Made by a program: the position numbers and the translations under genes
The notes under the pieces: model-generated
Database searches by the model: none
Seen by the model: only the letters and a program-made list of their open reading frames with translations
Told to the model about the DNA's origin: nothing
Shown: piece after piece, positions 10,761 to 23,333 of the stretch
How the letters are laid out: every line of letters begins with the position of its first letter
How positions within the stretch are numbered: the first letter of the stretch is position 1
Assembly: GCA_027924645.1 (NCBI GenBank)
Contig: BSBN01000213.1
Span: 30,196,501 to 30,260,500, forward strand
Length of the DNA: 64,000 nt
Direction of reading: 5' to 3'
From: Cunninghamia lanceolata
Taxonomy: Eukaryota; Streptophyta; Pinopsida; Cupressales; Cupressaceae

Positions 10761-11230
10761 TGGTGCAGGAGCACCTAGAAAATCATGTTTTCTTTTGTAA
10801 TAAGGTCTATTTGACCAATGCATTTTCATTTCTGTTTGTCTCTAGGTCTTTCAGGACCTAGAACCTATTTTGTAAGTCCAAAGTGACTTAAAACACACTT
10901 TTATTATATTGTAATCACATAGTGCCAAAATAGGGCAGTAGGACAGTTTGAGGCAGTTTGGATCTGTTGGTCTCCCAACTGTTCGCATCGGTTGGTTTTC
11001 CAACTGCTGGCAGGTTGAGTTGATTGACTCGGTGTGAGTCCTGTTGTATCTCGCCGAAGATAAATTTAGTTGAACTATCAGTGTAAGGTAGATCAATGGT
11101 AAGACTTGAGAAAGTCATATCGATCCTTGTTGTCTGATGATCAAGATGTATCGGTGACTCACTTGTTAAGTCTTACCATCTATGGGGAAATAGTGACCCG
11201 TTCTACGTTTTCATTGTGCGCTCCCCATCA
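10761..11230 (+). repeat. Gypsy-1 3' LTR, internally deleted (470 bp)
   Basis: Begins tggTGCAGGAGCACC and ends CTCCCCATCA. It follows the 5' LTR to GAGTTGAT near 11017, then jumps to the sequence after the second GAGTTGAT of the 5' LTR. The length difference (680) equals the spacing of those repeats. The stem-loop and surrounding middle of the LTR are lost. Confidence 0.88.
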
Positions 11231-11235
11231 CCAAC
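11231..11235. repeat. Target site duplication CCAAC of Gypsy-1 (right)
   Basis: Matches 4949-4953 and directly follows the CATCA end of the 3' LTR. Confidence 0.75.
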
Positions 11236-12226
11236 ATTCCCAAGTTAGCCTCAACACCAATAACTCTTCACAAACTGACTTGAAAACTTTGTGCGGTACT
11301 GGAAACATGAAAGATCTGCATGTGCATCAAACCTAAGAAACATAGAGACATGTGGAATGTCAACATAAAATCATATAAATGATCTATACATTCTCCAACT
11401 GGTGCAAGTACTCAAACATGTGTCCTAAGAACAATTAGGCATTTAGAAGCATTTGTAATACATTGTCATTTGCAAACTAAACTTGCGGACCTCCAAATCA
11501 CTTGATACTGCACAGTAGTATTCATTGAACATCCCTGAACATGTTCACAAAACTGTATCAAAAAATCTTCACTTCCAGAGGAATGAGGAGCATTCGAATC
11601 AATCTTCATCATCACTTTATCCTGCCTAAGCATAGATCGGAACTCTGTCACTTGTAACTTTCACTACTGAAGGTATAATGACTTGAACTCTTGGATATAA
11701 CACATTCACAACATACTAAACTTAACTTTTGAACCGCATGAACATATCTTCAAATGTGGAGGAACGTAGAGCATTTTACCAACTGGTCTTCAAGGCAACT
11801 TCCTGCATCAGAAACCTTCATCAATCATCTGGAGACTAGAGTCTTCTTGTAGCAGCACATACACCCTTAGAAACAATAGGAGAGAACATACAACATGCTA
11901 TAGATCATTAGCACCATCTTTCCAACATCAACATTACTTCTAATCATCATCTTAATGATTCTAATTCCCATCTTAATATATCATCTTTGCTGACCACAAA
12001 CATGCTCAATACAACTTTACTTGATATTAATCAAGGCATGACATCCAACCATGAACATCAGCAACACCATTGCTAGCACACCATTGTAGTATATAAGTGA
12101 CAGTCCAAACTGAGTGTTGACATCAATGACAACCACACAACCACATCAATGACAACCTTAGGTAACATATGTGCAACAGTGTAAAACATGCATGGATGTG
12201 CATATATACCTTTTTAGATCATAAAT
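11236..12226. other. Unassigned non-coding sequence
   Basis: Continuation of the DNA that Gypsy-1 interrupted. It is CA- and AT-rich, with no open frame of substance, no LTR end that can be paired, and no RNA gene. Confidence 0.4.
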
Positions 12227-13866
12227 GATGTAGACACCGATATTATATAATAGTTGATTACTTTGTGATCAAGAATTGGTTGATTAATAATTAAGGGCTA
12301 ATTCGTATTTGTTAGATTATAGTTTACAAATTATAATTAATTATACCTATAGATTAATTTTAGAATGAACCTAATTGTGTATGATAAATCCTTATTATAT
12401 TTGGTTAAATACTGTGTTATGTGATTTTGTATTAATATAATTTAGATGACGGATTAAACTTTTATGGATCTTTATTTAATCATGATAATGTTGTTAATTA
12501 TGATTTATCTGCATTGTGTATATTAATTAAATTTTAAATATTGCTTCAGCTATTATTTTGAATATATTGATGTTTGTGTGCAAGTGTGCAGGTTAAATTC
12601 TATGACCAATGAAAAAATTATGGAGGTTCCCCAAGAAACCACTATTGTGTTTCCTCAGTGTACTTAGGCCTTATCCTAAGAGAGGATTAAGATCTTCTTG
12701 TGTAAAAATATTGTGGGTGTGATTGTGTTAATTAAATTTCTAATTAATTTTTTATTAATCTATGTTAGGTATGGTTAAATTCTTCTAAGCGTCAAATCTC
12801 AGATTTGAACTTACAAGAGAGATTTTGGGGTCATAAAGTGTTATTTTCTTGATTATTTATGTAAAATCAAACCCCTATAGTGATAACCTATGAGAGGAGC
12901 CTATTTTTGAATGTTTAAAAAGTGGCTAGGAGTATCTAGAGGCTTGAAAAGTGCCTTGGAAGATGTGCGACGAGTTTTTGGGAGGCAAAAATTAATTTTA
13001 AATTGAGGTCAAAACCTAACCTTAATTTTATTTTTTATTTATTCTATGATGTAGACACCGATATTATATAATAGTTGATTACTTTGTGATCAAGAATTGT
13101 TTGATTAATAATTAAGGGCTAATTCATATTTGTTAGATTATAGTTTACAAATTATAATTAATTATACATATAGATTAATTTTGGAATGATCCTAATTGTG
13201 TATGATAAATCCATATTATATTTGGTTAAATACTGTGTTATGTGATTTTGTATTAATATAATTTAGATGACAGATTAAACTTGTATGGATCTTTATTTAA
13301 TCATGATAATGTTGTTAATTATGATTTATCTATATTGTGTATATTAATTAAATTTTAAATATTGCTTCAGCTATTATTTTGAATATATCGACGTTTATGT
13401 GCAAGTGTGCAGGTTAAATTCCATGACCAATGAAAAAATTATGGAGGTTCCCCAAGAAACCACTATTGTGTTTCCTCAGTGTACTTAGGCCTTATCCTAA
13501 GAGAGGATTAAGATCTTCTTGTGTAAAAATATTGTGGGTGTGATTGTGTTAATTAAATTTCTAATTAATTTTTTATTAATCTATGTTATGTATGGTTAAA
13601 TTCTTCTAAGTGTCAAATCTCATATTTGAACTTACAAGAGAGATTTTGGGGTCATAAAGTGTTATTTTCTTGATTATTTATGTAAAATCAAACCCCTATA
13701 GTGATAACCTATGAGAGGGGCCGATTTTTGAATGTTTAAAAAGTGTTTGAGAGTATCTAGAGGCTTGAAAAGTGCCTTGGAAGATGTGCGACAAGTTTTT
13801 GTGAGGCAAAACTTAATTTTAAATTGAGGTCAAAACCTAACCTTAATTTTATTTTTTATTTATTCT
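12227..13866. repeat. Tandem duplication, two 821-bp units
   Basis: The unit beginning gatgtagacaccgatattat at 12227 starts again at 13048 and the copies stay alignable to attct at 13045 and 13866. They differ only by scattered substitutions (for example aattggttg against aattgtttg). The unit is AT-rich and non-coding and looks like part of an LTR (it contains a ttatggaggttccccaag block), but no second element end was found. Unequal recombination is the simplest origin. Confidence 0.9.
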
Positions 13867-14270
13867 CTTTTGGAAGCTTGCTTTGGGATTGGCCTTTCTA
13901 TTGTTATAATTTTTCTATTTTGAGGATCAAGAGTTTTGGAAAAGGGGAGCTTGGAGGAAAAACTCTTGGAGAAGAGGACGAATTTGGATCAAAGTTTCAC
14001 CCAACATAGTTGAAGCATTGAAGTAGACTTTTAAGTCATTTTTAGATTGTGATAATGTTGTTTGTGGTTATTATGAAAAATATATGGTTGTTGATTTTTT
14101 TATGAATCCTCTTATTTTTGTGTGTTGAAAACCTCTTTTTGTATTGATCATTTTGGGTATGGGGTTGTGTTGGGTGCAGATCTTCCCATTTGGTTTAAGA
14201 GCCACCCATGTGTTGGGGTTGAGAGAGGTATGGACCCTCTCTTGGGACAAATATATTATTAGATTATGTT
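13867..14270. other. Unassigned sequence after the duplication
   Basis: Single-copy continuation of the duplicated sequence. A short frame at 13824-14009 spans the edge of the repeat and shows no motif. Nothing else seen. Confidence 0.35.
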
Positions 14271-14469
14271 TTGGCATGACTGCCTTTATGTGTGATGATT
14301 GAGCTGTAGAGAGAAAATAAAAATATTGTAAGTTATTTGTATTGTTGGGTTAATGTGATTTAGATGAGGTTGGGCATGAGTGCCTTTGTGAATGGTGATT
14401 GGGTTGTAGAGAGAAAATAAAAATATTGTGAGACATTTGTGTTGTTAGGGTTATGTGATTTAGATGATG
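14271..14469. repeat. Tandem pair, about 100 bp each
   Basis: ttggcatgactgcctttatg...tgatttagatgagg at 14271 is repeated from 14371 (tgggcatgagtgcctttgtg...tgatttagatgatgg). Diverged but alignable throughout. Confidence 0.8.
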
Positions 14470-17400
14470 GAGTATTATGTAGTTTTTAGAGAGTTGTGGA
14501 ATTCTTTATTTTATGAAAAGGTGGAGATTGTTATTCTATTTTGAATATTTCCCTAAGAGGTTAATGAGTCCCCTTGACTCCCCCCATTGTTATGAATCTT
14601 GAGAAGATTCATTTGTGTGTGTTAGCCAAATGAGTATTTTATAGATTTCTAGGTGTTGTGTGTGTGTGTGTGTCTAAGTTGTGATACCAATTTTTTGGAA
14701 GCCTTCTAGATTGGGGGTGGATTTTCTTGCAAGTCCTACGATTGGGAGGTGAGATAGCCTTGGTCATGAGAGCCCTTGTGACTATTTGTGTTGCATATCC
14801 GAACTAGTTCATGGATGGAAACCTCATTGTCAAGAAATGATGTATAATTTCTCTAAGTCTTTTAAAAACCCTCGTTGTTGATGGGTTTATGGGATTTTAC
14901 CCATTTTGATTTTGGCACATTAGATAGTCAAAAAAAGAGTTGATTCTATCTTGTAAATGTAATTATTTCTCTATTTAGCTATTGTATAAATATTTTTTTA
15001 AGAAAAGAAACGTACATGTTTGTATACTTTTAAGAATTGAAATGTAGCTGTTTCCGTTCAACATTTTTGAATTTGTATGATTGTGATCTAAAAAAAATGT
15101 AGAAAGAACAACTGTATAGAATAAATCTATGATTTAAGTTTTTATATTTTAATTTTTATAATAGAATAATAATAAATACATAAATTTTAGAGTGTACATT
15201 TCTACACTTTTTCTTACTTAAACAATTTATTTTTTTGAGATAAAGGATAACAATGTTTTGACCATAAATTTTAATTGGTCAATTAGGCTAGCTTAATTTT
15301 GGATAAGTTGTTCTAAAATAAATATTAGAAAAACCCTTTAAATTTTATCTCTCAATCATATGCATATCATTCTCTATGAATAAATCTAGAAGTTGTTTTA
15401 CAACAGTTTTGTAAAAGATTGTCATGCAGACCTTTAGACATTTTTTTATTCATAATCTGTTATGAATTTTGTAAAATAATTTTTGATTTTTGTAAGAATT
15501 TGTCTTATTTATTTTCCATATTAGAAGTTATAATAATGTTATGTTTGTATCAAGTTATGATAATTTTACTCGATGCTATAATTATGTGATTACAACCTCA
15601 TTCTACATGATGAGACTAATTTATTTGCACCATTGAAAATATCTTGGAAGTATTTAATGTTTTTTGAATTTTTGAAAGGTTTCTAAATTCATTTCTATAA
15701 ATCCATTTCATATTTATCTCACTTTCATGGCATTCTATGTGACCACTATTCTTGGTGGTGTTTCATCCAACAATTCCTATGTCTCTTTACACTTAATTTT
15801 TTTTTAAACATTTGGTCAACCAAATTGCATGCCTTTTCTATAGGTGCACATTTCATGAGGCATTTTGTCAAATAGTTCACTTGCATTCATAATTTTCATG
15901 GAAGTTTTTTTAGGTGGCTATAATAACCTAAAAATCTATTTTAGTACATGCTTTTGTGGATGTCCTCAAATCTTTTTTTTCAATGACAAAAGTTGTTGAG
16001 TATTAGGTTCAACTTTCTAATTGTTGCACTCTACTTGTGGTGCCTTTCTCTTTTAAATTGCACCTACCTTGTAAATGACATGCCATTGTGAAAGATGACA
16101 AAACCCTAATTTCTCCTGTTGGTGTTATTATTTTATGCCTCATCTTATATGCTTGTTGTGTTGGATTTGACTATGCCCCATCTTGATTTTTACTTTCTTG
16201 AGCCATGTATAACATATAAAAGAAAAATTAATTGTTGGTTCAAATGTTTCTTGCAGCTCTTTGAATGGTCTAAGATTTGCAGGCTCATGCCAAGCTTCAT
16301 GCTTGCTCAACTTGTATGGGATCTCTATATGACCAAGTCATTGAATTTTATATTGCTAATAAGAATTAACTTGTTTGGTCCAATGTTGCATTTATGAGTG
16401 ATGTAATATTAATATATATAGGTAGTGTACAGTCTTAGTGTACTAAGCGATTGTATAAGGTCACTTTTCTGTAATATGTTGATTTGTCCATTCTGATGAA
16501 GTAGTTGTTGCATCTAATAAAGTTTCAAGGGTAACACTATAATCTTTTGGTAAAATTGATAATTATATTTGTGAATGGATTGATATGGAATAGTTATAAT
16601 TGTATCATAAATGTGTTATTACAAAAGGAAGTCTTCAAGGATTTGCTTTCTTATTCTTAAGTTTCGAATGTTTTGTATGCTCATACTTGGATAGAATATT
16701 GAGAATAAAAAGAAATATGCAGTAGACATCAATAACCATTATTTCATGGCAGGAGGATACTTACAATATCATTATATCACACTTCAGTTTATATGTTTAG
16801 CAAATTTGTAACTAAAAATAATGTGAAATTTATTAGTATGTTTTGCCACAATATAATTAAATACTACAGTCTATAATAGAAAAGTTATTTCAATTCTTGC
16901 CTTCCTCTTTGGTATAAGATTGAAGCTTTTAAAGTTAGATTTATGGGAAAATGATGGGTTTATCTTATTCATATTTGATTAGCTAGCTATATATTTTATA
17001 GCCAACTAATTTATTATTTTGTGTCTTGTTTAGGTGATGCAAATTTATATTGATTTAATTGTTATGTGTTATTATTTATGTTTTAATTGTAGAATTAAAT
17101 ATAAGGAAATAAACTAGAAAATTATTACTAGTAAGTATTATTTAAATTATATGGAAAGAAGCAATTAGGTGGAAATTTAAAAAAATATGTAGAATAGATT
17201 AATAATCAATGATTTAAGATTTCAATTAATGTAGAAAGGTGTATTGTAATACTTGTTGAATCTTATTAGCCAACTTTAAGTTGATTTATCTATGTAGTCA
17301 ATAATTATCTATTTGCTTCATAAATTTATTGTAAATTAAATCTTGATTCGAAACATTTTACATCAATTTTATTTAATTGTAAATAGAGTTTAAAGACTAT

Positions 17401-18390
17401 TAAAACAATGTTAGATGCCTAATTAGATTTAATATTAAATTAGGTTTTTTTCACTCTTAGAATTTATTGGTTAAGTCACTTTAAGGTGATGATGATTTAT
17501 CACTTCCTTTTAGGAAGCTTAGAGGGAAAATACTCATGTGAGTATTTCCATTTGTAATGCAATGCATAATAATATCGACACCGTGTTAGATTGTCTTCAC
17601 TTTCTAAGGTGTTGTGAATGGGGTTCCATCACACTCACTTTTGTTATTGTTTCTCTTTGCCTCAAGTGACATTCCCCCATTCTATTACATGTGCAACAAT
17701 GTCAAGTGTACATAATTCAGTATTGTGAGTAGTGTAACCCTTAGTATTTAAGTGTTGTAACAAAAAAAAGTTTAGTTGCATTATGTTTATACCCTTTTGT
17801 ACATGGGTGTACATGTGGGCATGGCACAATCCTCCAAGTTTGGTGGCTTGGAGGGAAGCTTGCTAAGTGGTTGAAAATTATATATATATATATTCATTGT
17901 AAAGAGGGTGTAAATTTAAAAATGTCTAAGTTCTAGAATTAGAATAGGGTAGACATCAAAAGCTAGAAAATAAATTGTAAGTAGTTTGGTTGGAGAGGTT
18001 GGCTAGAATAATTTGCTAGATATCATTTGGAGGTATATGTGCACAATCATGACTATGCTTTTCAAACCTATTTTCTTGTACACTCTAATTATGCAATTAA
18101 TCTATTAGTATTGAGTAGTTTCTACAAACTTCTTGTCTAGGGTGCTTTATGTTAATATTAAGGTGCCATCATCCTTGTAAATCCTATGACATGGTTTCCA
18201 CTGTTCTTGGAAAGTTTCAAGGTTCTTGGAGTGTTCCAACATCCTTGGAGTTAGGGTGTTAAATTTGGAAATTCTATTCATAAGGGATGAAGGGTCCACT
18301 GACAACGGTTATTATTTAATTACTGGTATTGGTAATAGTAATAATGTATCATTTACTATGGTAATTATTTTGCTACGGTAATAGTAAAAA
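14470..18390. other. AT-rich stretch with no identifiable gene
   Basis: Short (TG)n near 14658 and many A/T runs. The longest frame (16119-16397, 92 codons) is hydrophobic and motif-free, as expected by chance in such DNA. No domain, LTR pair or RNA gene recognised. Confidence 0.45.
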
Positions 18391-18469
18391 TGTGAGTTTT
18401 ACCTTGGGATGGTAACAAATGAAATTGGATGTTCAAGTCTATTATTAGCTTATGATATGGTGTAAGAGC

Positions 18470-19055
18470 ATTTGTTAATATTAGTCTCTTACATGTTGTA
18501 AGGAATCAACTAATTTTGGGACTATCTATTGATAGTATATTATGACAACATGTAAGAGGTTTTAATTGAGGTTATTTTTGGCCTATTTGAGAGATTCCCA
18601 AAGGTGGGAATAAGGTTTCCCAAGTTGGGGTACAATTCTCCATGTACTCATCAATATTGCTTATATTTTCTATATAAACAAAAGCTTATTGAGTGAGGAA
18701 AAGAATAAAGTTGAAAAGACAATAGAAAGAAGAGGTTTCAGAAATAGATTTGAGGAGATGCATTGAGATAGTTCATAGGCACACAGGTGTGTTGTCAGAT
18801 TGGAGGAAAAGAAGAGAATGGAAATATTATTGTATTGTGAACTTGTTTTCAAAGTTAATACAAGTTTGTCCTCTCTTCTTGGTGGAGTTTTTCTCGCAAG
18901 GGTTTCTCCACATAAATCTTGTTTTATGTGAAGGTATAATGGTGTTTTCTAATTTTAGATTTGTGTATACATTTTTTAGATTTCCATATTGTAATAGTAT
19001 AAGCCTCAAATCTAATCAATTTAACTATTGGACTAGAGATTGAAATTTCCCAACA
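18470..19055 (+). repeat. Copia-like LTR relic (possible solo LTR)
   Basis: A TATA box (tatataaa, 18671-18678) is followed by ggtggagtttttctcgcaag / ggtttctccacataaatc near 18879-18921, a block typical of the 3' part of plant copia LTRs, and the segment closes at TTTCCCAACA (19055). No PBS follows and no internal domain is attached, so a solo LTR is possible. The left end is a guess and no target duplication was found. Confidence 0.45.
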
Positions 19056-20166
19056 CTTTAGTGGTTTTGTGTTTCATTTGTGTGCAACCTATGACCTCAT
19101 AAATAATCAAGAATATCTATTATCTTCCTTTGACTCTTGCAACTATCATGTTGTAGATCAAGCTAAGTCTGACTATCTTATGGTTTGAGTTAAGGGTGAT
19201 TTTGTTTGAATCAATAATAGTATTGCATGATTTTGGTATACAAATTCACTTGTCCAACTATTTCTTCCCTCCCTTCCTTTCTCTCTCTTTTTCCATTTTT
19301 CATGATTATTTAGATCATGTTTAGTTTATGAGTTCATTAAATATCTTTCTGAAGGATTTAGTCTATATCTTAACTCAATTAATCATTCAGTCTAGACTTT
19401 CAAAGTTAAACATTCCATAATGGAAGACTAAGCTATGGAAAAGAATTTGTGTGATTGTCAAAAAACAAACTCTAGAAACCTTGTGAGTACTAGACTGAAA
19501 CTCTTCTAGTAATTAATGACCCAAATAATAGTATCCTAAATCTTGGAGGATCTTTTATCCTTTTCAAGAGATTTTTATACTCACCTACATTAATTAAACT
19601 TTTAATCAACCAACACACCTTAGTCAAGCTCCTTGTTTTCCATAATTTATATGAATTTTTTTGAAGACACATGATATGGAAAACATTTGATGCAAAATTT
19701 GTTATGTTTTTGTGTTTAGAGTGATTTGATGTTCAAATTCTCTAATATTTTCTCTATTGTGTTCAAATAATTATCTAGGATGTTTTTACCAATGTCCTAG
19801 GATTTGCCATTAAATATGTCATCCTAGGTGCCAAATTCAAAACATTTTCACACACAAGTTAGTAGGAAATGATCCATTTTTGGATGGGAGTTAGCTCAAG
19901 AAATATGAAAATGGGTTTTGAATAACATGGACATGATCATATCTATGATTTTGTCTAAGAGACAAAATCATACCCATGGTTCTAACTAGGGTGGGGAAGC
20001 AAATAAAATTTGAGTGAGGTTTCGACCATATGGGTTGAATTTGGTAAAAGATAGGGAAATTTGGTGGGTTTAGTCAAATTATGCAATAAAATAGAATATA
20101 AGATATTTTAGTACCTTTCAAAGTCCTAGGAACAATTGTAAATATTTAATATTTTGTATATTGCAA
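19056..20166. other. Unassigned AT-rich sequence
   Basis: No open frame, repeat pair or RNA gene that I can support. It separates two copia-type LTR sequences. Confidence 0.4.
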
Positions 20167-20862
20167 TGTTGGGCCCTCTTAAAATTGGGAACCACACATA
20201 GAGAGAATCTCAATATTCCATGTAAGACACTCTAACACTTGATAAATATGTTATAAGATGTGTAAGAGATAATTAGATATGGGTGTTACAAAGTGGACCT
20301 ATAAGAGTGTCATGGGCTATCTATTTTGGGTAGTGTGTAAGAGTATCTTGGAAGAGGAGTTACTCTTCCAAATTTAGAGAACCTAGTTTAATTAGTTGAA
20401 TCGTCAAATAGAGAGTTACACTTGCAAGCATGAAAGGTGGAACTTGGGTTGGTATGGGCATCTTGAGCATGAATTGAACACCCCTTTCTAGAGCCCATGG
20501 TTTTGGTGAAACCATAAGTGATTTCTAAGATGGAAAAACTCTATATATACAAGCCTTAACATAGTGGTTTGGCATTGATTTATGTTATATTACAAGGCTT
20601 TGTAGGTTTTGGTTTTGGGGATAGTTATCAGAATTTTGTTAGAGTGTTTCAACAAAGAGGCTATATCATTTGTGTTTGATGTTAGATTTTTTACCCAAAA
20701 GTGTTTTGCTAAGATATATGTTGTTATCTATCTTCTCTCTTCTATCTTTATTCTTCCACTCTTGCTTAGTTTTACTAAGTCTAGTTTATGATTTAGATCA
20801 ATGATAAATAATTGATCTAGTTTTATAATCCTAATTGAAGAATAAACAAGTTAAAATTAACA
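20167..20862 (+). repeat. Copia 5' LTR, TGTT...AACA ends
   Basis: Starts TGTTGGGCCCTC and ends AAAATTAACA, two bases before a PBS-like sequence and 120 bases before a copia gag. A TATA box lies at 20542-20549. The ends are inverted (TGTT/AACA). The partner LTR is not in the window. Confidence 0.65.
20542..20549 (+). promoter_or_regulatory. TATA box in copia LTR
   Basis: tatatata in ctctatatatacaag, about 320 bases before the PBS, the expected place for the LTR promoter. Activity is not implied. Confidence 0.5.
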
Positions 20863-20864
20863 TT

Positions 20865-20876
20865 TGGTATTAAAGC
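20865..20876 (+). promoter_or_regulatory. Copia primer binding site
   Basis: TGGTATTAAAGC, a variant of TGGTATCAGAGC complementary to initiator Met tRNA, directly after the LTR end. Confidence 0.65.
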
Positions 20877-20981
20877 TTCATTTGTCTTGATTTTGTGAAG
20901 GATGGATGCTTTTCTTGTGTTATTTATGTGTTTGCAATGGAGGCATTCATTTTGGGTTGACATTAGACATGAAAATTAAAA

Positions 20982-21922
20982 ATGACTGCTAGTGCCTCAT
21001 GATTTGATATTGAGAGATTTAATGGGCAAAACTTCAAGTTGTGGAAAATTAAGATGACGGATCTCTTAGTGGAAAGAGATCAATGGATTGTGGTAATTTA
21101 TACGTAGTTAGTACCCTACCTACTAGAATGGATCAAGATGCATACAAAAACTTGATAGAAAGGCAAGAAGCATGATTAGGTTGTGTTTTTCTAATTAAGT
21201 ATTGACAAGTGTTTTAGGTAAAAATATTGCTAAGAGTTTATAGTATAAAATCACTACATTTTATCAAACCAAGAGTCTTGTTAATAAATTATTTTACAGA
21301 AGAAAGTCATGAAGGATAATTTGTAGCTAATCATGTGAATAATTTTAATGTAGTAGCGAGTCACCTAGATTCCATAGATGTAAAAATGGAAGAAGATGAA
21401 AAATGTATCACTTTTCTTTGTTCATTACTTTATTCATAGCATAATATTATTATGGATATTAGTAGTACATCCTGTAAGTCAAAACTTGAAGTTGTGTTTG
21501 CTCTACTAAGTGAAGAGCTAAGGAGAAAGTCCATGGATGATTCTAATGATGCTTTTTTTTCAAGAAGTTGGTCTAAAGATAGTTAAGGTAAAAAAATAAG
21601 AGGATCAAAGGAAATCCAAGTTAAAGGGTAGGTCAAAGTTCCTTGGAAAGTACAAATTAAAGTGTTGGAATTGTAGAAAAAAGGGTCTTGTAAAGAAGAA
21701 GTGTAAGGTTAAGAAAAAGGATAACACTAAAGAATCCTCTATAGATACATCTTTTGATGAAAATGATGTTAGTGGCGATGTTTTTCTAAAAATAACTCTC
21801 ATTCTAGTGATGACTCATAGTTGATTGATCCAAGTTCTTCCTTTCATGACTCTTCATAAGGAAGGATACTAAAAATATAAAAAGTACAATGGAGGCATAG
21901 TTTTTCTAGGTGAAAACACTTT
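20982..21922 (+). pseudogene. Copia gag relic, truncated before protease
   Basis: From the ATG at 20982 the translation reads FDIERFNGQNFKLWKIKMTD, the start of Tnt1-type copia Gag, then stretches similar to NVVASHLDSIDVKMEEDEKC and LLSEELRRKSMDDSNDAFF. A knuckle remnant CWNCRKKGLVKKKC near 21667 has Leu where the zinc-binding His should be. A WLID motif with a serine-rich remnant near 21822 is the start of protease. Stops and frameshifts are scattered throughout. The match ends near 21922, where TGTAGTACCCC begins unrelated DNA, possibly another LTR. Confidence 0.78.
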
Positions 21923-22124
21923 TGTAGTACCCCAAATGATTAAATATTTAATAATTTCTCAATTTTGACATTTTGGATGTATTTCTATTACTTGCAAGGA
22001 TTTTGGGATATATGTATTTGTTAGTGTGAACAAGTGTTTTTAGCTATCTAATTAACTTTTACCTAGTAGACCTATTCATACTATACTTAAGCTCACTTAG
22101 AGGCTTTTTAGACTTTTGTCTCAC

Positions 22125-22236
22125 CTTATAGGTACTTTACACATTTCCTCACACTTGTCCTATATATACAAATAGCTTATCTTATAGGTACTTTACACAT
22201 TTCCTTACACTTGTCCTATATATACAAATAGCTTAT
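22125..22236. repeat. Tandem duplication, 56-bp unit x2
   Basis: cttataggtactttacacat begins at 22125 and again at 22181. The units differ by about one base (cctc against cctt). Confidence 0.92.
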
Positions 22237-22576
22237 TGCATTATTTTTTTAGACAAAAGGTACAAACACTTTAACTAAATTTTAGTAATGCATAGAACTA
22301 TTTTATTAATGTATAGAACTATACATGTATTACATAGGATCAGAACAAAATGAACAACAAAATATATGCATTTGTGTCATGTTCTTGCAATAAAAAACTT
22401 AGAACCAACTAGAAAATAAAGACTATATGCCCTTGAAATAAAACAACATTCATCTAGAAAAAAGACAGAAAAAAAAAATTAAAAAACAAACAAACAAACA
22501 TGTACATTATATATCCAAGTCCATTAGCCCAAATCAAAAAACAACATCAATCAATATTAACCATAAGCACTTACAT
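22237..22576. other. AT-rich non-coding stretch
   Basis: Contains A-runs and a short (caaa)n near 22486-22500. No gene seen. Confidence 0.4.
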
Positions 22577-22895
22577 CACAGACCCATTTGAAGAATAGGA
22601 GCAACTACTTCCTTATCGATCTCCTATCCCGCCAATGGGTGAACGGTATTGAATGGAGGCATCAGGGGATGAGGTGCATGAGTTAGTAGAAAGTGAAGCG
22701 CCTAGAAATTTTCATTTATTTTCTCCACAAAATCCACATTGGTGTGAATGTAGTAAATTCTCCGTAGTGACTAAACAATCGTTTTGTAGTCCTTGCTTAA
22801 TGACATTATAAACACAATCAATAGCAGGGCATCTCCTAATATCAATATAAGCTTGCAAATAGTCTCCCAACCAATTCTTTCCCTTTAGACAATGT
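22577..22895 (-). pseudogene. Unrecognised cysteine-containing coding-like relic
   Basis: Read on the minus strand from about 22893, the frame is open for some 58 codons, including NWLGDYLQAYIDIRRCPAID, a VYNVIKQGLQNDCLVTTENL stretch and HQCGFCGENK. After one stop it continues with a serine-rich stretch (SPDASIQYRSPIGGIGD), then appears to shift frame before a terminal stop near 22580. Amino-acid use looks protein-like and cysteines are spaced CxxxC...C...CxxC, but I recognise no family. It may be the last exon of a decayed host gene or a chance frame. Confidence 0.3.
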
Positions 22896-23162
22896 GATGT
22901 TCCTTACCTATTCTATGCTAAAACTTGCTAGTGAATGAAATTTAGGATTTCTACTTCTTGAATTCTTCTTGGAATCGTACCTGTAACAGCACATATATAT
23001 ACACAAAATCCATATTGCCTTATGTTAGTTCTAATTTCTATTACCCAGCAATTCAACATAATCAACTTACAAATGAAAACACGTAAGAAAGAAGAAACAA
23101 TCAACCAGCTAGGGGGTGGGGAAATCATAAATCCTTAGTAGCCTAAGGCCTACCACAGTCCT

Positions 23163-23333
23163 ATTGCCCAATCCCTTGACTCAGGCCTACGGGGCATATC
23201 ATATTGCCCATTCCCTCATCTTGGGTCTATGGGGCATAATCCAATGTGGGACCCCCATCCCTCCATGATCCCAACCCTTGACTCAGGCCTGCGGGGCATA
23301 ACGCCCATTCCTGATCTCGGGCCTATGGGGACG
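23163..23333. repeat. GC-rich minisatellite, about 36-bp unit x4
   Basis: Units at 23163-23198, 23203-23238, 23266-23300 and 23301-23333 share CCCATTCCC...TCAGGCCTACGGGGCATA with substitutions. A diverged spacer (gacccccatccctcca) sits between units 2 and 3. The GC content contrasts strongly with the surrounding AT-rich DNA. Confidence 0.88.

Larger units (their letters stand above)
4954..11230 (+). mobile_element. Gypsy-1: Ty3/gypsy LTR retrotransposon, decayed
   Basis: Complete layout on the plus strand: 5' LTR, PBS, gag, zinc knuckle, protease, RT, RNase H, integrase, chromodomain-like tail, 3' LTR, with a CCAAC target duplication. RT before integrase is the gypsy order. The same family as Gypsy-2 at 45912, to which it aligns over the whole coding part. 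At least ten in-frame stops plus a small deletion near 10128 make it inactive. The 3' LTR is 680 bp shorter than the 5' LTR through one internal deletion. Confidence 0.93.

Noticed and set aside
16119..16397. 92-codon hydrophobic plus-strand frame
   Set aside because: Isolated in AT-rich DNA, no signal peptide logic, domain or neighbouring exon; likely chance.
18470..19055. Frames at 18750-19043 and 18827-19009 as genes
   Set aside because: They fall in a copia-like LTR with a TATA box and CA end; no domain on either strand.
23163..23333. Regular spaced repeats as a possible CRISPR array
   Set aside because: Units are diverged, adjoining and without unique spacers, in plant DNA with no cas genes; a minisatellite fits better.
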